From a bacterium (GTDB lineage: Bacteria; Moduliflexota; Moduliflexia; Moduliflexales; JAUQPW01): 45,337 nt of DNA. Shown here piece after piece: positions 8,023-17,715 of this stretch (positions within the stretch are counted from its first letter, which is position 1; each line of letters opens with the position of its first letter). The notes beneath the pieces are model-generated. The model was not told where the DNA came from, ran no database searches, and saw nothing but the letters and a program-made list of their open reading frames with translations. The position numbers and the translations under genes were made by a program. The DNA lies in contig JAUQPW010000041.1 in the NCBI GenBank assembly GCA_030550175.1, positions 1 through 45,337 of the forward strand, given 5' to 3'.

Positions 8023-8220
8023 TTAGATCAGCTTTTTAAGCTTAGGCTCTTTTATTTTAGAAATTGGCATTATCTTTGTACCTGATAAAGATATCTTCAA
8101 CAAGGCATGGTTCAGGTCTCCTGGAGTTAATTTTGGATTCATAATCAATAAGAACCATGCCTGAAACCTTCCCTTTATCTTATCTACTCTTACATTTACA
8201 GATTCACCTGGATCCCCCAA
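8023..8220 (-). CDS. Short hypothetical ORF, possibly a gene relic
   Basis: This 65-aa frame begins at TTG 8220 without a recognisable ribosome site. The residues GESVNVRVDKIKGRFQAW and the basic end KIKEPKLKKLI look protein-like (VNVRV begins the conserved part of several bacterial proteins of unknown function), but no family can be assigned. Its 5' end abuts a dispersed repeat (8221-8345), which may have replaced the original start. It could be a remnant or a chance frame. Confidence 0.25.
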   Translation of the reverse strand: MGDPGESVNVRVDKIKGRFQAWFLLIMNPKLTPGDLNHALLKISLSGTKIMPISKIKEPKLKKLI

Positions 8221-8345
8221 AGGGGGAAGCTTTCAGGGGCAAGTTTTTTCTAACCTAACCCCCGTCCCGCGTAGGAAGGGGGAACTCAGGGATTGCCCAG
8301 GTTCCTACTTTCTCCTTTCTTGGAAGGGAAGAGAGTGGGAACCTA
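8221..8345 (-). repeat. Dispersed repeat family R2, copy 1
   Basis: Read on the minus strand this segment resembles plus-strand 28955-29125. Shared blocks are GAGTT(T/C)CCCCTTCC, GGGGGTTAGG(T/C)TAGAAAAAAC and CCCTGAAAGC, in the same order and spacing. It contains no ORF. It lies in the gap before the orphan sensor kinase. Confidence 0.65.
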
Positions 8346-8592
8346 GACAGTCCTCAAATCTTCTATATCGGAAAGGGAATTAAGGAGCCAAATAAGTAAA
8401 AAAGATGCTCCTAAAGGGTTGAAGATCAAGACCCGGTATAAGATTTACCCTTGCATTTGGAAATTCATCAGGATAACATGATAAACAGGGGCAGAAAACC
8501 TGAAACCGGAAGCCCAGGATGGGATCTGCTCTTGGGTTTATATTTCATTGTCAACCATAAGACTAAAACAAAAAAGGATTCATTTTTTACCG

Positions 8593-10113
8593 ATGTTTGC
8601 TCATATCCTCGAAAGGTTAAAATCCCGAATTCAGTTAAAGTTAATAGCAGGCACATCGATTCTCCTTACTCTGGTAATGGGAATATCCAGTTATGGGATT
8701 TTGATCGTTCAGCAAAGAATTTTAAAGAAGGAATTGGAAGAAGAAGGTAAAAGGTTTGCGATAACCTTAGGAGAACATATTGTAAATGCTTTAGATCCTC
8801 CAGATACAAACTATTTAAGGCAAGTACTTCGACCTATTCTTTATGAAGATAACGTGCGTCGGGTTTCCGTTTACAATGCGGAAGGGATGGTTCTTTCTGA
8901 TGGGACTGAAGAAACCTCCTCTCAAAATCAGAAGCTCCCTGATTTACCCGGTGGCAAAACCTTATCTGTTCCTCATCAAGTAACGTTCCGCTATACAAGG
9001 GACGTACTTGAAATTACCAATCCATTATTTTCAAAGAATCGGTACGTTGGGAATATTCAAATTGAAATGTCCCTTAAAGAGGTGAGAACCCTTACCCGGC
9101 GTCTGACTCAAGCTTTAATCCTTATCTCCACCATTACCTTAGGAGTTACCTTAGTCCTCACAGCTTGGTGGTCTGCGAAGATTTCACGGCCTCTTATTCA
9201 GTTGGTAGACAAAGCGGCAAGATTTTCCCAGGGGCATTTAGAAGAGCGTATAGAAGTGGAGGGAACCGATGAAATCAGTTTATTGGCCTCCACCTTTAAT
9301 GTTATGGCAGAAAATCTGAGTAAAATCCTTGAGGAAAAGGAAATCGCTTTACAGAATGCACGGGCTTTTAACCAGGAATTAAAAAAGGCCCAAACGCGAT
9401 TGATTAAAGCCGAGCGACTCAGTGCCATAGGTTTACTTACTTCGGGAATTTCCCATGAAATTAATAATCCCCTTGGAATTATCCTGACCACCGTGGGATG
9501 TATTCTGGAGGAATTAAGTCCGGAAAGCCCCTTTTATGAGGATTTAAAAATCGTTGAAGGAGAAGCCCTACGATGTAAGAAAATTTTGCGGGATTTATTA
9601 AATTTTGCTTCTAAGCGAAAAACGGTTCGAGAGCAGGTGGATTTGAATAAGGTCATCGATGAGATTATTACCCTGGCAAGTTATGAAAAAAGGGTTAAAT
9701 CCATACAGATCCAGAAAAATTTTCATCCCGACCTTCCTCCCATATTTATCGATATTGCCCAGATCAAACAAGTTTGTCTCAATCTTATTTTGAACGCAGC
9801 TGACGCCATGCAGGGAGAAGGGCAATTAGTCATCTCAACCGGGCTTGTGGAAGAGAATGAAAAAAAACACGTGTTGATTCAATTTCAGGACTCGGGATGT
9901 GGAATTCCCGAGGAAGACCTTTTGAGAATCTTTGAACCTTTCTTCACGACGAAGGACGTGGGAGAAGGTTCCGGATTAGGGCTTTCGGTAAGTTATCAAC
10001 TGGTAGAAAATCATGGAGGCCGAATTGAGGTAACCAGCGAAGTCGGTAAAGGAACCACCTTCTACGTTTATTTACCTTTAGAGAATTCTTTTACAGAGAA
10101 TTCTTCTATCTGA
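8593..10113 (+). CDS. Membrane sensor histidine kinase (NtrB/ZraS-like)
   Basis: This 506-aa protein starts at ATG 8593; a TTG at 8548 would add 15 residues and has no better ribosome site. The order is membrane helix (LIAGTSILLTLVMGISSYGIL), periplasmic sensor of about 130 aa, second helix (LILISTITLGVTLVLTAW), HAMP (SRPLIQLVDKAARFSQG), a coiled linker, HisKA with phosphoacceptor His288 in SHEINNPLG, N-box LNLILNAADAM, G1 DSGCGIPEE, F-box EPFFTTK and G2 GSGLGLSVS. The kinase core is of the HPK4 type that pairs with NtrC-family regulators. No regulator is adjacent. The nearest orphan partner is the NtrC-type protein at 3686-5080, so the pair may regulate the sigma54-like promoters between them (inference). 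Confidence 0.93.
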   Translation: MFAHILERLKSRIQLKLIAGTSILLTLVMGISSYGILIVQQRILKKELEEEGKRFAITLGEHIVNALDPPDTNYLRQVLRPILYEDNVRRVSVYNAEGMVLSDGTEETSSQNQKLPDLPGGKTLSVPHQVTFRYTRDVLEITNPLFSKNRYVGNIQIEMSLKEVRTLTRRLTQALILISTITLGVTLVLTAWWSAKISRPLIQLVDKAARFSQGHLEERIEVEGTDEISLLASTFNVMAENLSKILEEKEIALQNARAFNQELKKAQTRLIKAERLSAIGLLTSGISHEINNPLGIILTTVGCILEELSPESPFYEDLKIVEGEALRCKKILRDLLNFASKRKTVREQVDLNKVIDEIITLASYEKRVKSIQIQKNFHPDLPPIFIDIAQIKQVCLNLILNAADAMQGEGQLVISTGLVEENEKKHVLIQFQDSGCGIPEEDLLRIFEPFFTTKDVGEGSGLGLSVSYQLVENHGGRIEVTSEVGKGTTFYVYLPLENSFTENSSI

Positions 10114-10357
10114 GGGTAAGAGGATAAGGAAATTGAGAAGCGCAAAGCAGAGGAGTGCAAACCCTTACTGCGATTCCTCCCAAAAGAAAGTAGCTGAAGA
10201 GACTTATCTACTCTGTGGCAATTCTGTATACCCCTCCTTCCGTCTCACCGATTGAATCACCATGGATGGCTATTCCAACATCCACATATTTGACTTACGA
10301 CGCCTCTGCAAAATGCGACCACCTTATAGCAAGGCTTTACCCAACAGATCACCGGAG
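10114..10357. other. Convergent intergenic gap with a possible coding relic
   Basis: The gap lies between the 3' ends of the sensor kinase and the PIG-L gene. On the minus strand 10208-10294 there is a short protein-like frame (DVGIAIHGDSIGETEGG, then VYRIATE) preceded by in-frame stops, which suggests a decayed gene end. No terminator hairpin is obvious. Confidence 0.25.
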
Positions 10358-11473
10358 TTATGGTAGTTTCTTTTCCTGTATCATGGTAACCGAAGAGGCC
10401 CGCTGGGATAAGGAGGGGATCGAAATCTCTCTCCATCCTCCCTCATCGAAGAAGATGAATGGTCTCTCCAACTTGACGAATATTCGATCTGCCGGAAGCA
10501 GAACCGAAAGAGGGAGTAAAATTTTTCCTTTCCAACAAATACCATCAAAAAGAGCAGATGCGACGATAGCCCCGGAGATGACATCACACACATTAACCTT
10601 TGCGGACTTCACAGGAAGTTTTACCGATAAACAGGTAGTACCTTTACCCGGGTGATCGGCTATGAGATAGAGAAGGGATCTCCCTGACAGGCCTAGAAGT
10701 ATTCGGATGGCCATATCCAATCGTAAAGTTGAGCCTGAAAGAGTGACATGGCGTATAGGATGTCGACCATACAGAGAGGCCGACTCTGGAACAGGTAGAA
10801 ACTTCTCTGAATCCTTAACAAACGCAAGTAGTTTGCCACGACTCAACTTAAGCTGGCTCTGATGGCAAAGAATGGCTTCGCGTTTATGGAGTTGCTGTTC
10901 CCGGCTCAACGAAAGATAAATAAAATCCGTTGGGGTCCCTCTCCGTTGTGGGGGGTGTATCAGGTAACTGAGTTGGGTAAGGTGGGGTTGATCCCGGCCT
11001 AAATAAGCCAGGGCCAAGCGAACCAGGACTGCAAGTGCACTGTGATCGGGGTGGATATCGAGGCTGGACGGAATAATCAGAAGGGTAGGGTTCCAGTTGG
11101 CAATTTCTGAGGCAATTTTTATCAGAATCTCTTGACTTCCGGTAAGTAAGAGTCCGGTGAGTCCCTGATCGGGATATCCCAGGAAGACCGTACAGGTAGA
11201 TGGAATACCGAGGCATTTCAAGGCTGCCAGTGCCTCGTCACGGCGTTTCGTTCCCCATCGGACCCGGTCGGTAATCCCAATCCGCCAGCGGTGTTCGATA
11301 ACGCGCTGAGGCCAGGGGTTGTTATCTCCGTTGGTCGCAAAGATCACACGGACGGCTGCGCCAACGGCTGCTGCTTGTTGGAGGAGTCCACCGGTGGCCA
11401 ACGTTTCATCATCCGGGTGGGGGGCAAAAATCATAACCCGACACTCATCGGTAAGGTTTAAGGGTGTTATCAT
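10358..11473 (-). CDS. PIG-L/LmbE family N-acetyl-sugar deacetylase
   Basis: This 371-aa protein has the family zinc motif PHPDDE near residues 17-22 (MIFAPHPDDETLATGG) and the second metal motif HPDH in SSLDIHPDHSALAVLV. Members remove N-acetyl groups from amino sugars or their conjugates (LmbE, MshB, BshB, PIG-L). The N-terminal about 240 residues are the catalytic Rossmann-like domain. The C-terminal about 130 residues are extra and unassigned. The substrate is unknown; the nearby DegT aminotransferase suggests amino-sugar or polysaccharide metabolism. The ATG at 11473 has no strong ribosome site. Confidence 0.88.
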   Translation of the reverse strand: MITPLNLTDECRVMIFAPHPDDETLATGGLLQQAAAVGAAVRVIFATNGDNNPWPQRVIEHRWRIGITDRVRWGTKRRDEALAALKCLGIPSTCTVFLGYPDQGLTGLLLTGSQEILIKIASEIANWNPTLLIIPSSLDIHPDHSALAVLVRLALAYLGRDQPHLTQLSYLIHPPQRRGTPTDFIYLSLSREQQLHKREAILCHQSQLKLSRGKLLAFVKDSEKFLPVPESASLYGRHPIRHVTLSGSTLRLDMAIRILLGLSGRSLLYLIADHPGKGTTCLSVKLPVKSAKVNVCDVISGAIVASALFDGICWKGKILLPLSVLLPADRIFVKLERPFIFFDEGGWREISIPSLSQRASSVTMIQEKKLP

Positions 11474-11534
11474 AAGGAGAAAAGCTCCGTTCTACAACCT
11501 GTACCCATCCAACTGCCATCCTGCCATATAGGAA

Positions 11535-11830
11535 GATTGGGTAGAACCCCATACGCATCCAGCTAAGAAGAGGAAAAGCCTTATTTTCGGTCTGGACACC
11601 CCCTTGCCCCCCTCGAGGGGGGATTTAGAAGGTTGCCTGCTAAATTCCCCCTTGGAGAGAGTTAGGCATACATGCTAGGGTAAGAAGGTTAGCCCCAGCG
11701 GGGCGACCCGTTTAACTTGAAAAAATTCTGATTTTCTGAATCCCCCGACTTGCGTGTCGGGGGTTACCAACGGTTCGCCCCTGACAGGGCTTTTCAGCTT
11801 ATCCTGTCGCGCATAGGGGTTATTAGAGGG
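11535..11830. repeat. Dispersed repeat family R1, copy 1 (hairpin-rich)
   Basis: This gene-free stretch holds several small GC-rich hairpins: GCCCC-A-GCGGGGC near 11692, CCCCCGAC-N6-GTCGGGGG near 11743 and GCCCCTGACAGGGC near 11777. The core (about 11682-11800) reappears as its reverse complement at 38401-38535. The flank AGCTAAGAAG(A/G)GGAAAAGCC reappears in the same orientation near 38572. This is a REP/MITE-like repeat without coding capacity. It accounts for most of the 467-base gap between the PIG-L and aminotransferase genes. Confidence 0.7.
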
Positions 11831-11940
11831 ATCTAAACCCCCAGGTTTAATCCCTCACTTCAGGCATATGGGGTAGAACCCCTGGTACCCGGCAGCCAGA
11901 AAGCAGACCTTCAGATAAAGTACCTCATCCAACCGGCCTG

Positions 11941-13095
11941 CTACAGGGTTAGAAATTCCTTAATAGACTGGGTGATGTAGAGAATTTCATCTTCCGTTAG
12001 CTCCGGAAACATCGGCAGCGAGATAATCTCTTGAACCACACTTTCTGTTTTTGGTAAAACGGAAGGTCGACCGGAAAAGGTCTTCATGACCGGTTGGAGA
12101 TGACAGGGGATAGGGTAGTGGATGCCGGTATGAATCCCCTTCTCTTGTAAGAATTGAATCAGTCGATCTCTTTGATTGGAATGTCCTGGAGAAGGAATTC
12201 GAATGACATACAGATGATAAACCGCATAAGCCCAGTCCTGCTCGGAGGGAAGACATAGAATCGGGGTTGGATCCAAGCTTGTTGAAGAATTAACTTCTTC
12301 CAGGTTCAGGACCTCCCTTAAACAGGTTGAATAAAAGTTTGCTAAGGTTCTTCGTCTTTGGTTAAACCACTCCAGTTTTTGAAGTTGTAATCTGCCGACC
12401 GCAGCCTGTATCTCATTAAATCGGAGGTTATGACCCAGAATTTCATGCCGATACTTTCCCACAAGCCCATGATTCCGGAGCAATCGGATCTTCTCTGCAA
12501 GCCCCAGGTCGGAGGTCGTTACTATGCCCCCATCTCCATAAACCGTCATATTTTTAGATGGATAGAATGAAAAACATCCTGCTTTTCCCCAGGATCCAAC
12601 CTTTTTTCCTTTATAAGCAGCACCGTGTGCCTGGCAGCAGTCTTCCAGGACAAACAGATGATATTTTTCGGCCACTCTTTGAATAGGATCCAGATGGGCC
12701 GGATGCCCATACAGGTGAACCGGGATAATTCCTACCGTACGGGGCGTTATTTTCTCCTCGAGGAGGGAGGGGTTTAAAGTATAAGTTTCGTCAATATCGA
12801 CAAATACAGGCGTCGCACCCAGAAGAAGGATAGGCTCTACGGTAGGAAAAGCGGTATGCGAGGGAACGATCACTTCATCTCCTGCTTTAACACCCAAAGC
12901 CTGCAATGTCAGAAGAATCGCAGCCGTACCCGAAGAGGTTACAACAGCCTCGGAAGTCCCTATAAATTCGGCAAATTCCTTTTCGAATAACTGACATTGT
13001 TCTCCTAAAATATACCAGCCTTGTTCGGTGATCTCCAGGATTTTCTGCTTGATTTCCGCGTCGATATAAGCTTTAGATAATGGAATTCTTTGCAT
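11941..13095 (-). CDS. DegT/DnrJ/EryC1/StrS family PLP-dependent sugar aminotransferase
   Basis: This 384-aa protein has the full-length family architecture. GTSEAVVTSSGTAAILL contacts the PLP phosphate, VLEDCCQAHGA has the cofactor-binding Asp, and Lys181 in FSFYPSKNM is the Schiff-base lysine. The C-terminus carries the family pattern IHTGIHYPIPCHLQP. Family members transaminate keto-sugar nucleotides for O-antigen, capsule or antibiotic sugars. AAGGAG lies 9 bases before the ATG. It is on the same strand as the PIG-L deacetylase but separated by repeat R1, so it is probably a separate transcript. Confidence 0.93.
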   Translation of the reverse strand: MQRIPLSKAYIDAEIKQKILEITEQGWYILGEQCQLFEKEFAEFIGTSEAVVTSSGTAAILLTLQALGVKAGDEVIVPSHTAFPTVEPILLLGATPVFVDIDETYTLNPSLLEEKITPRTVGIIPVHLYGHPAHLDPIQRVAEKYHLFVLEDCCQAHGAAYKGKKVGSWGKAGCFSFYPSKNMTVYGDGGIVTTSDLGLAEKIRLLRNHGLVGKYRHEILGHNLRFNEIQAAVGRLQLQKLEWFNQRRRTLANFYSTCLREVLNLEEVNSSTSLDPTPILCLPSEQDWAYAVYHLYVIRIPSPGHSNQRDRLIQFLQEKGIHTGIHYPIPCHLQPVMKTFSGRPSVLPKTESVVQEIISLPMFPELTEDEILYITQSIKEFLTL

Positions 13096-13356
13096 GTTGG
13101 GGGTCTCCTTAATTCTTTACAGGCGAACATACCGGGTGATCCATCTTATCGAAAAAGATATTATAACAGATCACCGATTGCAAGTTGAGACAAAAATTCG
13201 AAGGTTAAGTTTATTTATCATTTCTGTAAAAGAATACTTCATGATTGTTCTTGACAATTCATCTATTTTTAGTAGCCTTACTCAAGATGGTCATTCTCTA
13301 TTGCAACCGGTATGCTAAGAAAGTTAAAATAAATTCAAAATTTGGAAAGAAAAAAG

Positions 13357-13998
13357 ATGAAACAGGGTACCCTTCGGATAAAAGTTTCCTGGTTAGGAAT
13401 TTTACTTTTGATAGGTACGATCATGATTTTCGATGCCGACATCCAAAAGACCATGCAGGATCATCGCTCTACCACAACAGATGAACTGTCCAAAATGGTG
13501 AAACCTTTGGGAGATGGAAGAATTGTGGTACCTGTGTTCATTGGTGTGTCGATAGTAGGGGGAGTTTTGCAGGTTCCTTCCCTGGTGAATTTGGGATTAA
13601 CGACCTTAGGAGCCTTATCCTTGGATGGTATTCTTACAGGAACCCTTCAAGCCGCTCTTGGAAGACAGCGTCCTTATAAGGGAAAAGGACCCACTAGTTA
13701 TGATCCCTTTAGTGAAGGAGGCTCATTTCCCTCGGGTCATACCTCGGTCGTTTTTAATGTAGCTACGATTCTTTCCAGTCAATATAAAAGTTACGGCATT
13801 ATTCCTGTCTTTTCATATTCCTTAGCCGGTCTGGTAGGTTTTTCCAGAATTAACGATAACAAGCATTTTGCCTCAGATGTTTTAGCAGGGGCCCTCGTCG
13901 GTATTACCACAGCCCAATTAGCCCTGCGAATAAGAAAAAATATCAAACAAATTCTGAGTAAAATAAAAGCTTTCTATCAAGCATTTTCGCCTGAGTAG
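13357..13998 (+). CDS. PAP2-superfamily membrane phosphatase
   Basis: This 213-aa protein starts at ATG 13357 after GGAAAG (a TTG at 13342 is a less likely start). It has an N-terminal membrane helix (VSWLGILLLIGTIMIF) and further helices around the three phosphatase motifs: RQRPYKG (C1-like), FPSGHTS (C2, with the catalytic His) and SRINDNKHFASDVLAG (C3, SRxxxxxHxxxD). Such enzymes dephosphorylate lipid phosphates such as undecaprenyl-PP or phosphatidic acid, with the active site facing outward. It converges with the MFS gene over 35 bases. Confidence 0.88.
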   Translation: MKQGTLRIKVSWLGILLLIGTIMIFDADIQKTMQDHRSTTTDELSKMVKPLGDGRIVVPVFIGVSIVGGVLQVPSLVNLGLTTLGALSLDGILTGTLQAALGRQRPYKGKGPTSYDPFSEGGSFPSGHTSVVFNVATILSSQYKSYGIIPVFSYSLAGLVGFSRINDNKHFASDVLAGALVGITTAQLALRIRKNIKQILSKIKAFYQAFSPE

Positions 13999-14033
13999 TT
14001 CTCTCTGCTGGGCTGGAGCGCATTTAAAGCTTT

Positions 14034-15302
14034 CTAGCTTTCTTCTGGAGGTTTTAAGCTACGAAAATTGTGATAGAGGACCAGATCATAAATGATTTTG
14101 AGACTACCAGCCAGGAAAAAAGGCAAATTCAGCCATGAAGCACCGAGCAAAGCTCCTGTGATCATCGGTCCAATTGAGCTAGCAGCAGTTCTGGCTATAC
14201 TGGTTACTCCTGCAGCAGCCGATCGTTCGTCGGGATCCACTACTGCCATGGTATAGGATTGGCGCGTGGGTACGTCCATCTGTGAGATACTAAAGCGCAA
14301 TAGCAAAACAATGATAGCCGAAGTCAAATCTGGCATCAGGGGTACCAGAATCAGTAAAATATTGGAGGGGATGTGGGTAAATACCATGGTATTAATTAAT
14401 CCGAAACGAGAGGCTATGCGGGCAGCTACCAAGGCGGATAGTCCGGCAAAGATATTGGCACCAAAAAAAATACTTCCCAGGATAGCCGGTTCAACACCGA
14501 AACGGATATGAAACCAATAAGCAATAAGGCTCTGTACGACCAAACTACCTGCAAAGGAATCCAGCATAAAGAGAAGAGATAATTTTAGGACTACCTTGCG
14601 AGACTGATGTAAACCGAAACGATAGGCTGTTGCTTTTCGAATCTCTCCCGAACCTTGAAGTTGCGTTCGTTCTACCTCAACACCCGGCGATAATTTGGCG
14701 AATAATAACCCCAGTGCTATGCCCAGCAAGGCATAACCGATCACAACGGCTCGATAACTGTTAAGGGGGGTACTCCCCTGGTGTTGTAGAATTTCTACCA
14801 ACAAGCCTGCACTAAAGGAACCCAGGGCCGTTGCGAAGGAACCGATCAAATTGTACCAGGCGAAGATCTGGGTACGATACTTGTTGGGCACTGTTTGTGG
14901 AAGGGCTGCCTGTTCAATGGATAAAAAAGGCCCAACTTCACTCCCACTGGGACTGATGGTTCCGATGATGGCTGCCAGGGTTAACAAAACCATATTCCTG
15001 GTTAATGCAAAGACCAAACCCGCAAAGATCATTAAACCTGCGCCCAGAATGAGCATGCGTCTTCGTCCGATATGATCTGCTACCGCCGCCATCCAGAGAG
15101 AAATGATAGCATCCCCGACCAGGGTAAGGGTCAAGAGTAAACCAATTTGTTGGTCAGTTAAACCCAGTTGGGTCAGATAAAGGGCCAGTATGACAGATAG
15201 GAACCCATAGGCAAATAATCGCACGGTACGGGTACCAAACAGCAAACGGCCATCGGTCGTAAGTGCCTTTAAACTTTGAAATTCAATGAGGTTCTGGAAC
15301 AT
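14034..15302 (-). CDS. Major facilitator superfamily transporter
   Basis: This 422-aa protein has about 12 hydrophobic segments. The MFS motif A between helices 2 and 3 is recognisable as VADHIGRRRMLILG. Signature-like segments RTQIFAWYNLIGSFATALG and a second-half PTRQSYTMAVVDPDERSAA correspond to the conserved loops of MFS_1 members. The substrate cannot be inferred. AGGGA precedes the ATG at proper spacing. It is divergent from HK1, with 178 bases between that contain an imperfect palindrome. Confidence 0.9.
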   Translation of the reverse strand: MFQNLIEFQSLKALTTDGRLLFGTRTVRLFAYGFLSVILALYLTQLGLTDQQIGLLLTLTLVGDAIISLWMAAVADHIGRRRMLILGAGLMIFAGLVFALTRNMVLLTLAAIIGTISPSGSEVGPFLSIEQAALPQTVPNKYRTQIFAWYNLIGSFATALGSFSAGLLVEILQHQGSTPLNSYRAVVIGYALLGIALGLLFAKLSPGVEVERTQLQGSGEIRKATAYRFGLHQSRKVVLKLSLLFMLDSFAGSLVVQSLIAYWFHIRFGVEPAILGSIFFGANIFAGLSALVAARIASRFGLINTMVFTHIPSNILLILVPLMPDLTSAIIVLLLRFSISQMDVPTRQSYTMAVVDPDERSAAAGVTSIARTAASSIGPMITGALLGASWLNLPFFLAGSLKIIYDLVLYHNFRSLKPPEES

Positions 15303-15347
15303 ACGAAAATTCCCTTTTAAATCCGGTACTGTTACGATAACATAAGT

Positions 15348-15373
15348 AGTATAGCTTATCCATACGCTATAGT
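15348..15373. promoter_or_regulatory. Inverted repeat in the divergent MFS/HK1 gap
   Basis: TATAGC (15350-15355) and GCTATA (15366-15371) are exact reverse complements with a 10-base spacer. They sit between two divergent start codons. This could be a repressor site or overlapping -10 elements. Confidence 0.3.
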
Positions 15374-15480
15374 TTTTCTTCCCTTATTTAAAATAAACTT
15401 TAAATTCGGTAAATGAATCCCCCCTGGGGGATAATTTCCAGGGCTAGAGTTAAGGCTCGTAGAAAGTATCTCTTTGAGGT

Positions 15481-17715
15481 ATGTATTTAATTCGCCGTGT
15501 GCTTAAAAAATTCCGGGAAAGTTTAGGAATCCGGATCAGATTTTTCTTCTTACTGGTAGGGTTATTTCCCCTTACTCTTGTTTTGGTAACCTTTTTGTCT
15601 ATCACCGAGAAAGCCTTAAAAGAAGCAACTTACAGCAATCTGCAAACCCTGGCAGAAAACAAAGCCAAGGAAATTACTCCCCTTATTTCTCGTGCCCAGG
15701 CCGGTATCCGGGTTTTATCCAATAGTCTGGTTCTTGCTTCACTTACGGCGAGTCAGCCGGAAAAAATTGAGGAAATGTACCGCATACAAAGATCTTATAA
15801 GCTTTATAAACAAATTGCCCTGGCTAATACAGAGGGACTGGTGGTTGCCTCCACAGGATCCAACCGCATAGAAAGTTGGTCCAATCAGGACTGGTTTCGT
15901 GAAGTCAGGAGTCGAAAAATTCCGATCTCAGGTTTTTATTTTTTTAATCCTTCTCAAGCAACCCTTGTTTTTGCAGCTCCGGTTTTGGATTCAGGAGGTG
16001 GGGTTTTATACGTTGTGGCAGGTTATGTAGGACTGGAACAGATATGGGAAATAACAGATAAGTTCAAGATCGGAAAATTCGGTTATATGGCCTTAGTCGA
16101 TCCTATGGGGAGAGTGCTAGCCCATCCCGATAAAGAGATGATTTTGAAACCTTTTAATTCTCAGAACCTTGTAACAAAAATATTGCAAGGCGATATTTCA
16201 TCCGGTTCTTATACCCTTTCGGATGGAACCAAAATCATAGCGGCTCATACGCTTTTACCCGCTGAAGCAGATTATTTCCCACCTAAATGGTATATGATAG
16301 CTGTTGAGCCCGAAAGTGAAGCTTTAGCTCCCGTAGAAGCGATGCAGCGCTGGATCTGGATCACACTGGGAGTAGGATGTGCCCTGGCTGTAATTTTAGG
16401 CGAGAAAGCGGCTCAAAGTATCCTGGGATCTCTTAAAATCCTGATTGCAGGTGCCCAAAAAATGGCTAAGGGGAACCTAAGGAGCCGGATAAAAATAAAA
16501 TCTCAAGATGAGTTGGGAGTCTTAGGGCAGACTCTCAATCAAATAGCTGAAACGCTAGAAGAGCAGATTCAGGTTCTGCGACGACCTACCGATACCAGAA
16601 CTTTAGAATTGGAACTAAAAGCGGTAGATCGAGCTCAGAAATTGGCAACTGTCAGCAATATTTCCCAACTTATCAGCTCCACTCTAAATATGGAAGAAGT
16701 TCTCCAACTGGCCGTAGCTATCGTAGGACGGTCCCTGAATGCCAGTCAATGTTCCCTGTTCTTGATCGAGAAGGATGGTCTACACCTTCGTTCCAAATAT
16801 CAATATCACTCAAACTCTTCCCAGACCGAACTCATTGACATTCGCATTTCTCTGGATCGCTATCCAGAACTTAAAAAGGCGATCAGAACCCAAAGACCCG
16901 TGGTAGTTAACGATGTACAGATGGATCCACTTATGTACGAATTACGGGATACCTTAACCCGGTTAGGTATACGATCTATTCTCGTTTTACCCCTGATGAT
17001 CGAGGGGAAACTCCTGGGATTGCTAGTTCTGCGTTGGCGGGAGAAAGCCACGCTCCTTAAATTAGAAGAAATTCGACTGGGAGAAATCATAGCCAGCCAG
17101 ATCTCTATAGCCCTCAAAAATGCCGAACTGTTTGCCGAAGAGCGTAGACTGGAACAGATGAAAAATGAATTTGCAAGGATTGGAATTCGTAATATCTTAG
17201 AAATTTATAAAATGGAAGAGGGAACTTTAAAATTACAAGAAAAAACAATCCCTCTGGGCCGGCTTATAGAAACTGCTGTTAAACAATTTGAGATACTGGC
17301 CAGGCAAGAGTCCATCGATTTGATCGTGGAAATTCCAGAAAATCCTGTTTCGATTCAAGTAGATGATCAGCTTTTCCTACAGGTTCTGATCAATATTCTT
17401 CACAATGGGATCAAATATACTCCCCGGAGTGGAAAGATTACTTTAGGAGTTGAAAAACAAGAAGAAGGTGAGGTCCGTATTAAAATTCAGGATACAGGAA
17501 TAGGAATACCCAAGGAGTATTTGAGCAGAATTTTTGATAAATTTGTCCAGGTAGAAAGTCAGAAGAAGGAAGGGGACATTTCGATAGGTCTTGGGCTTTA
17601 TTTTTGTAAATTAACCATGGAAGCTCATGGAGGCCGGATATGGGTAGAAAGTCAAGAAGGAAAGGGGAGTATCTTTTACCTGACGATCCCTCCGGATCGG
17701 GTCATGGAAGGATAA
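15481..17715 (+). CDS. HK1: Cache-HAMP-GAF-HATPase sensor kinase lacking the H-box
   Basis: This 744-aa membrane sensor contains helix 1 (FFFLLVGLFPLTLVLVTFL), an extracytoplasmic double-Cache-like domain (ending YMALVDPMGRVLAHPDKE), helix 2 (WIWITLGVGCALAVILG), HAMP (about 320-370, ending DELGVLGQTLNQIAETL), GAF (about 400-555) and a HATPase (about 610-740: N-box LINILHNGIKYTP, DTGIGIP, GLGLYFCK, AHGGRIWVESQ). Between GAF and HATPase the paralogue HK2 has about 50 residues with the phosphoacceptor His. Here this is collapsed to FARIGIRNILEIYKMEEG, with no His. The reading frame is intact, so HK1 is probably a non-autophosphorylating partner or sensor. It heads module 1. Confidence 0.93.
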   Translation: MYLIRRVLKKFRESLGIRIRFFFLLVGLFPLTLVLVTFLSITEKALKEATYSNLQTLAENKAKEITPLISRAQAGIRVLSNSLVLASLTASQPEKIEEMYRIQRSYKLYKQIALANTEGLVVASTGSNRIESWSNQDWFREVRSRKIPISGFYFFNPSQATLVFAAPVLDSGGGVLYVVAGYVGLEQIWEITDKFKIGKFGYMALVDPMGRVLAHPDKEMILKPFNSQNLVTKILQGDISSGSYTLSDGTKIIAAHTLLPAEADYFPPKWYMIAVEPESEALAPVEAMQRWIWITLGVGCALAVILGEKAAQSILGSLKILIAGAQKMAKGNLRSRIKIKSQDELGVLGQTLNQIAETLEEQIQVLRRPTDTRTLELELKAVDRAQKLATVSNISQLISSTLNMEEVLQLAVAIVGRSLNASQCSLFLIEKDGLHLRSKYQYHSNSSQTELIDIRISLDRYPELKKAIRTQRPVVVNDVQMDPLMYELRDTLTRLGIRSILVLPLMIEGKLLGLLVLRWREKATLLKLEEIRLGEIIASQISIALKNAELFAEERRLEQMKNEFARIGIRNILEIYKMEEGTLKLQEKTIPLGRLIETAVKQFEILARQESIDLIVEIPENPVSIQVDDQLFLQVLINILHNGIKYTPRSGKITLGVEKQEEGEVRIKIQDTGIGIPKEYLSRIFDKFVQVESQKKEGDISIGLGLYFCKLTMEAHGGRIWVESQEGKGSIFYLTIPPDRVMEG

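Noticed and set aside
10208..10294. Short protein-like segment on the minus strand (GIAIHGDSIGETEGG, then VYRIATE)
   Set aside because: It has no start codon context, in-frame stops directly upstream and no recognised family. It was kept only as a possible relic in the gap description.
13251..13256. TTGACA as a promoter for the PAP2 gene
   Set aside because: No acceptable -10 hexamer at 16-18 bases spacing.
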